Origin: Oscillibacter sp. UBA6647
GTDB lineage: Bacteria; Bacillota; Clostridia; Oscillospirales; Oscillospiraceae
DNA length: 10,952 nucleotides
Assembly: GCA_002455655.1 (NCBI GenBank)
Contig: DKLF01000134.1
Location: forward strand, 976-11,927
Reading direction: 5' to 3'
In this document: piece by piece, positions 6,361 through 10,952 of the stretch
Position numbering within the stretch: the first letter of the stretch is position 1
Layout of the letters: every line of letters starts with the position of its first letter
Made by a program: the position numbers and the translations under genes
The notes under the pieces: generated by a model
The model's input: the letters and a program-made list of their open reading frames with translations, nothing else
What the model was told of the DNA's origin: nothing
Database searches by the model: none

Positions 6361-7848
6361 TTATCTGAGGAAATCTCGCACCGTCTGGGGCATCTCCTCT
6401 TTTTTCCGGCACAGGTCAAACCGATTCTCCTTCTCCCGCAGGGCCGCCAGCCGCCACGGGGCAGGCTGTCCTGTGACATATTGCAGCCGGTCGATCAGTT
6501 CTGTTCCCGAGCCCTCCGCCTTCTCGCCGATGGCGGCAAGCACACTGTCGCAGAATTTGAAGGGGGACGCGGTGGATACAAACACGGCGGGAGCGTTATC
6601 TCCGGTTTTGGCACGGTACTGCTCCAGCACGTCCGCCGCCACGGCGGTGTGGGTGTCCAGCAGATAGTCCCGCTCCCGATAATAGCGCCCGATGGCTGCG
6701 GCGGTTTCCGCTTCGCCGCAGGACCCGGCCCAGAACAGCTCGCGGATCTGCCCGAAAATCTCATCGCTCACCCGATAGCTGCCGCTCATGGCCAACTGGT
6801 CCATATAGTCCTTCACCTGCTCGCCGTTCTGCCCCGAAAGGTCGAATAAAAGCCGCTCCAGATTGGAGGAAATCAGGATGTCCATGGAGGGGCTGATGGT
6901 ATTGTAGAAATTCCGGTTGCGGTCATAGGTCCCGGTGGTCAAAAACTCCGTCAGCACGTCGTTTTTGTTGGACGCGCAGATGAGCTTTCCAACGGGAAGG
7001 CCCATCTTTTTTGCGTAGTACCCCGCAAGGATATCGCCGAAGTTCCCGGTGGGCACGCAGAAGTTGACCTTCTCTCCCATTTTCAGCTTCCCGTCCCGTA
7101 CCAGATCGCAGTAGGCGGAGATATAGTAGACCACCTGCGGCAGAATCCGGCCCCAGTTGATGGAGTTGGCGGAGGAGAGGAAATAGCCCCGCCCGTCCAG
7201 CTCCTCCCGAAGGGCTTCATCGGAAAAAATATGCTTCACGCCGCTCTGCGCGTCGTCAAAATTCCCCACTACGGAACAAACGCCCACGTTTTCGCCCCTC
7301 TGGGTAAGCATCTGGGCCTCCTGCACGGCGGAAACGCCGTCCTTGGGGTAAAACACCAGAATTTTTGTCTGCTCCACGTCGGCAAATCCCTCCATGGCGG
7401 CCTTGCCGGTGTCGCCGGAGGTGGCCGCGAGGATGCAGGCCGTCCGGCGCTCCCCCGTTTTCTTCAAAGCAGCGGACAGCAGCCGAGGCAGCATCTGAAG
7501 CGCCAAATCCTTAAACGCAGAGGTCGGCCCGTGCCAAAGTTCCAGGCAATGGGTAGCTTCGTCCAGCGTCCGCACCGGGGCCACGGCGGCAGTGTCAAAC
7601 CGGGCGGGGCCGTAGGCCGTCTCGGCAAAATCCAGCAGTTCCTCCGCGCTGTAATCCGTCAGATACAGTCCCATCACCGCCGCCGCCCGCCGGGGATAGC
7701 TCAGGGGCAGCAGGGCTTCCAGCTCTTCCTGTGAAAGCGTTGGAAATTCCGTGGGGGTTAAAAGGCCGCCGTCCCGACTCAGACCCTGCTGCACGGCCTG
7801 CGCCGCGCTAAGGGCCACTGCGGTGTCCCGCGTGCTGTAATACTTCAT
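6361..7848 (-). CDS. thrC: Threonine synthase
   Basis: This PLP-dependent enzyme converts O-phospho-L-homoserine to L-threonine, the last step of threonine biosynthesis. The 495-residue protein has the threonine-synthase N-terminal domain (about 1-85, beginning KYYSTRD and containing QGLSRDGGL). The fold-type-II PLP domain includes HGPTSAFKD with the likely PLP Lys at 113. The phosphate-binding segment is TSGDTGK (143-149), and SSANSINWGR and PTGNFGD follow. It is the longer E. coli/yeast-like class rather than the short class. The ATG at 7848 is preceded by GGAGGA. It starts 57 bases after yraN, with no promoter seen in that GC-rich spacer. No other threonine-pathway gene (hom, thrB) is in the window, so its place here looks like operon hitchhiking. 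Confidence 0.97.
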   Translation of the reverse strand: MKYYSTRDTAVALSAAQAVQQGLSRDGGLLTPTEFPTLSQEELEALLPLSYPRRAAAVMGLYLTDYSAEELLDFAETAYGPARFDTAAVAPVRTLDEATHCLELWHGPTSAFKDLALQMLPRLLSAALKKTGERRTACILAATSGDTGKAAMEGFADVEQTKILVFYPKDGVSAVQEAQMLTQRGENVGVCSVVGNFDDAQSGVKHIFSDEALREELDGRGYFLSSANSINWGRILPQVVYYISAYCDLVRDGKLKMGEKVNFCVPTGNFGDILAGYYAKKMGLPVGKLICASNKNDVLTEFLTTGTYDRNRNFYNTISPSMDILISSNLERLLFDLSGQNGEQVKDYMDQLAMSGSYRVSDEIFGQIRELFWAGSCGEAETAAAIGRYYRERDYLLDTHTAVAADVLEQYRAKTGDNAPAVFVSTASPFKFCDSVLAAIGEKAEGSGTELIDRLQYVTGQPAPWRLAALREKENRFDLCRKKEEMPQTVRDFLR

Positions 7849-7905
7849 GTCTCTTCCTCCTGCTTGTCGCGCCGCCGCGTGTCTTCCGTCTGGCCCCCGG
7901 CAGCC

Positions 7906-8259
7906 TTATTCAAACGCGTTTTCCAGATATTCCACCCGGAGTGCGCCGCTTTCATCGTAAACCTCCGCCACGTCAAATCGGGCGGGCTCGTCCAAATCCT
8001 TCACGCTCATGTACAGCGCGGCGGCGGACCTAATCCGCGCCTGCTTCGCCCCGGTCACAAATTCTCTTGGAAGGCCCACCTGCAAATTGCTCCGCAGCTT
8101 TACCTCCACAAAGCACAAAAGTCCCTCCGGGTCCCGGGCAATCAAATCAATCTCCCCAAACCGGCAGCGCCACTGGCTGGCAAGCAGCCCATAGCCCCGC
8201 CGCCTCAGATATCCCGCGACTTCCGTCTCGCCCCGGTTTCCGGCGCTTTTCGTGGTCAT
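7906..8259 (-). CDS. yraN: YraN/UPF0102 family protein, nuclease-like fold
   Basis: A 117-residue member of UPF0102, a family with a predicted PD-(D/E)xK-type endonuclease fold often found beside rnhB. Visible conserved residues are the N-terminal GNRGE (7-11), RFGEIDLIARD (33-43) with the acidic E36/D38 pair, and FVEVK (50-54) with the ExK motif. Biochemical function is not established; a role in DNA or RNA maintenance is an inference from fold and neighbours. The chosen start at 8259 overlaps the rnhB stop as ATGA, has GAGAAGG about 7 bases upstream and gives the usual family N-terminus. An ATG at 8277 would add six residues and has a poorly spaced ribosome site. Confidence 0.9.
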   Translation of the reverse strand: MTTKSAGNRGETEVAGYLRRRGYGLLASQWRCRFGEIDLIARDPEGLLCFVEVKLRSNLQVGLPREFVTGAKQARIRSAAALYMSVKDLDEPARFDVAEVYDESGALRVEYLENAFE

Positions 8260-8891
8260 GGCCTTCCCTTCTCCCATTTCTTCAAAAAGCTCCGCCGATG
8301 GGCGGGACAGGGACCGTAAGCGTCCAGCATTGCATAGTGCAGCTTGGTGCCGTAGCCCTTGTGTTTTGCAAATTGATAAAGCGGGTATTCCTTATCCAGC
8401 ACTTCCGTCACAAACCGGTCCCGGCTGACCTTCGCCAGAATAGACGCCGCCGCGATAGATGCGCTTTTTCCGTCCCCGCCCACCACGGTTTCATGAGGCG
8501 CGGTGATGGCACACAGGCTTCCCCGGTCCCGGTTCCCGTCAATCAGGGCAAAATCAGGCCTCTTTTTCAGCCCGTCGATGGCAAGCTGCATGGCCTTCAT
8601 CCGGGCGTTGAGAATGTCGATGCCGTCAATTTCTTGGGCTTCCACCCAAGCTACGCAATAGTCCTCCGCCTCGGTTTTTATGATTTCAAACAGCGCTTCC
8701 CGTTTTTTCTCCGTCAGCGTTTTGGAGTCGTTCAGCCCGTCAATAACAAGCCCCCGGGGCAGAATCACCGCCGCCGCGTATACAGGCCCAGCCAGCGGAC
8801 CGGCCCCCGCCTCGTCCGCGCCGCACACCGTTTCATACCCGGCGGCAAAGCACTGCTCTTCAATGCTCCACGGATGTTCCATCTCAGCCAT
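8256..8891 (-). CDS. rnhB: Ribonuclease HII
   Basis: This enzyme cleaves RNA in RNA-DNA hybrids and starts removal of single ribonucleotides from DNA. The 211-residue protein has the four expected acidic residues: D26 and E27 (in GADEAG), D118 (in LIDGN) and D140 (in GGD). It also has LNDSK (53-57), AAASILAKVSRD (147-158) and HKGYGT. Two normally conserved positions differ: the GRG motif after DEA reads GAG (A30 for Arg), and KGD reads GGD. The start at 8891 has GGAGGAG 7-8 bases upstream and overlaps the rbgA end by 8 bases; the reading upstream to 8930 has no family similarity. The 3' end overlaps yraN by 4 bases, so translation of the three genes is probably coupled. Confidence 0.95.
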   Translation of the reverse strand: MAEMEHPWSIEEQCFAAGYETVCGADEAGAGPLAGPVYAAAVILPRGLVIDGLNDSKTLTEKKREALFEIIKTEAEDYCVAWVEAQEIDGIDILNARMKAMQLAIDGLKKRPDFALIDGNRDRGSLCAITAPHETVVGGDGKSASIAAASILAKVSRDRFVTEVLDKEYPLYQFAKHKGYGTKLHYAMLDAYGPCPAHRRSFLKKWEKGRP

Positions 8892-9765
8892 TTTCCCGCT
8901 CCTCCGGCGTTTCAAGGGTAAAGCGTCCAAGCTTCCCGCCCCGGAACTCGTCCAGCAGGATTTTGGCCATCCGCTCCGTGTCGATTTCCCCGCCCCGAAT
9001 CACAAAGCCCCGCTTCTGTCCGGCTTCCTCCAGTAATTCATAGCCGGAAGCCCCCGGCTGGGGCTGAAACTTATACCGCTCGGCAAGCTGGTCCGGATAC
9101 CGGGCGGCAAGATAGCTCATGAGGTTGCAGGCCAGCGTCTCAATGTCGATCACCTCATCCCGCACCGCGCCGGTGAAGGCCAGATTCAGCCCCACACTCT
9201 GATCCTCAAACTTGGGCCAGAGAATTCCCGGCGTGTCCAGCAGTTCCAGCCCCTGATCGATGGGGACCCACTGCTTCGCCCGGGTAACGCCGGGCCGGTC
9301 CTCGGTTTTGGCGGTTTTCCGCTTTGCCACCCGGTTGATGAAGGTGGACTTTCCCACATTGGGAATCCCCAAGATCATCACCCGCATGGTCCGGCCCACC
9401 TGCCCCTTTTCCGCATAGGCCCGCAGCTTGTCCGCAAGCAGCGCCCGCACGGCGGCGGGAAACCGCTCCACTCCGTCTCCGCCCTTTGCGCTGCACTCCA
9501 GCACCGCATAGCCCTTCTCCCGGAAATAAGCCGCCCACAGCCGCGTTTTGGCCGGGTCCGCCTGATCGGCCCGGTTTAAAACCACCAGACGGGGCTTTCC
9601 CGCCGTCAGCTCATCCACGTCCGGATTCCGGCTGGAAACAGGGATGCGGGCGTCCAGCAGCTCGCACACCGCGTCCACGTTTTTTAGCTGGTCGGCAATC
9701 ATCCGCCGGGTTTTGGTCATGTGGCCGGGATACCACTGAATATTTAAATTCTGTCCGTTTTCCAC
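8884..9765 (-). CDS. rbgA: Ribosome biogenesis GTPase RbgA (YlqF)
   Basis: A circularly permuted GTPase needed for late 50S subunit assembly in Firmicutes. The 293-residue protein begins with IQWYPGHM, whose H15 matches the catalytic His of B. subtilis RbgA. The G motifs occur in the permuted order: G4 NRAD (64-67), G5 SAKGG (92-96), G1 GIPNVGKS (133-140), G2 around PGVTR (158-162) and G3 DTPG (177-180). A C-terminal helical RNA-binding region follows. G4 has Arg where NKxD is usual, a mild change. The start is GTG at 9765 with AAGGAGG 6-7 bases upstream. It follows lepB by 19 bases and overlaps rnhB by 8, indicating one operon. Confidence 0.96.
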   Translation of the reverse strand: MENGQNLNIQWYPGHMTKTRRMIADQLKNVDAVCELLDARIPVSSRNPDVDELTAGKPRLVVLNRADQADPAKTRLWAAYFREKGYAVLECSAKGGDGVERFPAAVRALLADKLRAYAEKGQVGRTMRVMILGIPNVGKSTFINRVAKRKTAKTEDRPGVTRAKQWVPIDQGLELLDTPGILWPKFEDQSVGLNLAFTGAVRDEVIDIETLACNLMSYLAARYPDQLAERYKFQPQPGASGYELLEEAGQKRGFVIRGGEIDTERMAKILLDEFRGGKLGRFTLETPEERENG

Positions 9766-9784
9766 GCGTTTCCTCCTTGTGCCT

Positions 9785-10387
9785 TCACCGAATCAGGCCG
9801 ATGCGGGAAAAATCCCGCTGCCCTGTCTCCGAATCCCTGCCGGGATACAGAATCAGCGCCGCCCTGCCGATGATATACCCCTCGTCCACCGTACCCAGCC
9901 GCACATCCCGGCTGTCGTTGGAGTGGTTGCGGTTGTCCCCCATCACAAAGACGGAGCCTTCCGGCACCGTCAGGGGAAACTCCGTTCCGTCGCAGCGAAA
10001 GGTCAGCTCCCGGATGTATGGCTCGTTTAAAACCTTTCCGTCCACGCTGACGCTGCCCTCATCAAAATCAATGTCCACCGTCTGCCCGCCCACGGCGATA
10101 ATCCGCTTGACGATGGGCTCCTGCAAAAAGCTCTGCTTTCGCAAAACCACAATGTCTCCGGCCTTGTACGTTCCCGCCAGCAGGCCCACGGTAACCGCCA
10201 ATCGGTCCCCGTCCTGAAGCGTGGGCAGCATAGACTGTCCGTCCACGCCGATCAGCCGCACGGCGAAAGCAAACACCAGCACCACCGCCAGCACGGAGGA
10301 CACCAGCGCCCGCACCCATTCGTACAGCCCTTGTCCCCGAACCGCCTCCGGAGCCACCGCCGTCAATTCTGTCATGTCGTTTGTCAT
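9785..10387 (-). CDS. lepB: Type I signal peptidase
   Basis: This membrane-anchored Ser/Lys peptidase removes signal peptides from exported proteins. The 200-residue protein has one N-terminal membrane segment (about residues 25-46). It also has box B GQSMLPTL with nucleophile S52, the KRIIAVGG segment with general-base K94, and box E GDNRNHSNDSR, followed by IIGRA near the C-terminus. The short length and single anchor are typical of Gram-positive SipS-like enzymes. The start at 10387 has GAGG about 7 bases upstream. The frame is open back to 10516, but that ATG lies directly after the predicted -10 box, upstream of the likely transcript start, and the extra residues are basic and do not resemble a signal peptidase. 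It is the first gene of the probable lepB-rbgA-rnhB-yraN-thrC-phosphoesterase transcript. Confidence 0.96.
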   Translation of the reverse strand: MTNDMTELTAVAPEAVRGQGLYEWVRALVSSVLAVVLVFAFAVRLIGVDGQSMLPTLQDGDRLAVTVGLLAGTYKAGDIVVLRKQSFLQEPIVKRIIAVGGQTVDIDFDEGSVSVDGKVLNEPYIRELTFRCDGTEFPLTVPEGSVFVMGDNRNHSNDSRDVRLGTVDEGYIIGRAALILYPGRDSETGQRDFSRIGLIR

Positions 10388-10510
10388 TTCATACCTCGTC
10401 CGGAAGATTCCGGAACCGCGCCAGACAGGAAGCCCCGCCGTCGCCTTTCTCCGGCGCGGCAGGCATTTTGCCGCCGCTCTCCGCAAAGGCAGCTTCCCCG
10501 CTACCCTAAC
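10388..10510 (-). other. Structured 5' leader of lepB
   Basis: About 120 bases lie between the predicted transcript start and lepB. A hairpin at 10456-10477 pairs GCGGC with GCCGC and GGC with GCC around an ATTTT loop (plus-strand reading), with one bulged base. A near-perfect DNA palindrome, TCCGGAA GA TTCCGGA, lies at 10399-10414 just upstream of the ribosome site. As DNA it could bind a dimeric regulator; as RNA it could form a 6-bp stem close to the ribosome site. No known riboswitch was recognised. Confidence 0.4.
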
Positions 10511-10516
10511 TTGCAT

Positions 10517-10545
10517 AGTATATCAAATTTCACCGCAAAGAACAA
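10517..10545 (-). promoter_or_regulatory. Probable promoter of the lepB operon
   Basis: Read on the minus strand, TTGTTC (10540-10545) is separated by 17 bases from TATACT (10517-10522, 5 of 6 to TATAAT). The TG extension is at the right place (TGATATACT). It stands out as AT-rich within GC-rich surroundings. The predicted transcript start is near 10510. This is the only convincing promoter between the HIT gene and tig. Confidence 0.7.
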
Positions 10546-10552
10546 GTGCGAA

Positions 10553-10687
10553 GGGCGGGATTTTTCCCAGAAAGGCGCAGGCTTCGCCCCGCCCAGAGGC
10601 CAATGGACGGAGAGCGGCCCCGTCGGCATCCAAAGCCGAAGCGACAAGCTCCAAGGGGGCCTGGGAATTGACTTCCCCGGCCCCCTT
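10553..10687. repeat. Cluster of inverted repeats in the HIT-lepB gap
   Basis: This gap segment holds no convincing gene but several inverted repeats. The strongest is 10653-10687, where AAGGGGGCC pairs with GGCCCCCTT (9 bp), then one mismatch, then GGGAA with TTCCC around a 5-base loop. Others are TCGGC/GCCGA (10623-10639) and GGGCGGG/CCCGCCC (10553-10559 with 10588-10594). Candidates are a folded 3' region of the HIT transcript, a small RNA, or a dispersed palindromic element. On the plus strand the large stem is followed by CTTTG, only slightly U-rich. Small open frames here exist in several frames at once and are attributed to high GC. Confidence 0.45.
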
Positions 10688-10693
10688 CTTTGC

Positions 10694-10709
10694 ATTGCCC
10701 GCAGGCAAT
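10694..10709. other. Small perfect hairpin just after the HIT gene
   Basis: ATTGCC and GGCAAT form a perfect 6-bp stem with a 4-base loop, 15 bases past the HIT stop codon. On the minus strand no U-tract follows. On the plus strand AAAC and then TTTTT follow, so it is not a clean terminator in either direction. It may help end or stabilise the HIT transcript together with the larger hairpin next to it. Confidence 0.35.
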
Positions 10710-10724
10710 AAACTTTTTCTGGTT

Positions 10725-10952
10725 TTAGCCCGGAGGCCAGGTCATATCCCGTCCGCCCAGCACATGGAAGTGCAGGTGCGGCACGCTCTGCCCCGCCTGT
10801 TCCCCAATGTTGGAAACCACGCGATAGCTTCCGATGCCCTTTTCGGCGGTGAGCTTTGCGATCACCTCGAAAATGTGGGCAACCAAAGCACTGTTACTCC
10901 CGTCGATCTGGGACACGGAAGCAATATGGCTCTTCGGAATCACCAGAAAATG
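10725..10952 (-). CDS. HIT-family (histidine triad) nucleotide-binding protein, N-terminus cut off by window edge
   Basis: These are the last 75 residues of a small HIT-domain protein, a family of nucleotide hydrolases and transferases acting on AMP-linked or dinucleotide substrates. The partial frame begins HFLVIPKSHI, the usual strand before the central helix. It contains the triad motif HLHFHVL (H59, H61 and H63 of the fragment), followed by GG and a short C-terminal tail ending WPPG, as in HinT-like proteins. About 35-40 N-terminal residues, including the first conserved segment, lie outside the window. Any internal start such as the GTG at 10943 would remove conserved residues and is not real. 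The next gene, lepB, is 337 bases away with its own promoter, so this gene is probably a separate unit. Confidence 0.93.
   Translation of the reverse strand, partial: HFLVIPKSHIASVSQIDGSNSALVAHIFEVIAKLTAEKGIGSYRVVSNIGEQAGQSVPHLHFHVLGGRDMTWPPG

Noticed and set aside
10388..10516. N-terminal extension of LepB by 43 residues
   Set aside because: Its ATG lies immediately after the -10 box, upstream of the likely transcript start, and the extra residues are basic and unlike signal peptidases.
10501..10711. Small open frames on both strands in the HIT-lepB gap (61-126 codons)
   Set aside because: Several frames are open at once, as expected in GC-rich DNA. They run through stems and the promoter, and none has a clear ribosome site or recognisable product.
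1..10952. A new defence, mobile or biosynthetic system
   Set aside because: Every gene belongs to a known housekeeping family. There is no integrase, transposase, CRISPR repeat, toxin-antitoxin pair or phage gene.

Overview
The window is an ordinary, densely packed stretch of a low-to-medium-size Firmicutes chromosome. All eleven protein genes lie on the minus strand, so the text below reads from the right end of the window to the left. The high GC content, strong GGAGG-type ribosome binding sites, extended -10 promoters, the tig-clpP-clpX-lon order and the lepB-rbgA-rnhB-yraN order together suggest a GC-rich Clostridia member, probably of the Oscillospiraceae/Ruminococcaceae type. The lineage is an inference from gene order and protein style; no rRNA gene or other taxonomic marker is present.

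Right end (10388-10952): a HIT-family nucleotide-binding protein, cut by the window edge, is followed by a 337-base gap with no convincing gene. The gap holds a series of inverted repeats, then a good extended -10 promoter (about 10517-10545), then a roughly 120-base structured leader that runs into lepB.

Middle (5613-10387): six genes with very short gaps or overlaps, probably one transcript. They are lepB (type I signal peptidase), rbgA/ylqF (50S-assembly GTPase), rnhB (RNase HII), yraN (UPF0102 nuclease-fold protein), thrC (threonine synthase) and a metallophosphoesterase of unknown substrate. No internal promoter was found in the spacers of 19, 57 and 61 bases. The lepB-to-yraN block is a familiar mix of secretion, ribosome assembly and genome maintenance genes; thrC and the phosphoesterase look like passengers at its end.

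Left part (1-5612): a protein-quality-control block. tig (trigger factor) has its own extended -10 promoter at about 5573-5581. It is followed by clpP, clpX and lon, the last running off the left edge with its proteolytic active site outside the window. Trigger factor folds nascent chains at the ribosome, ClpXP degrades tagged or damaged proteins, and Lon is a second ATP-dependent protease. Two hairpins punctuate the block, one between tig and clpP and one between clpX and lon. Each pairs fully only as minus-strand RNA, because the mismatches become G-U wobbles on that strand.

No mobile element, CRISPR array, tRNA/rRNA gene or clearly new multi-gene system was found. The points most worth checking are the histone-H1-like Lys/Ala/Pro repeat tail on trigger factor, the Arg-to-Ala change in the usually conserved GRG motif of RNase HII, the hairpins inside the tig-clpP-clpX-lon block, and the inverted-repeat-rich gap upstream of the lepB promoter.
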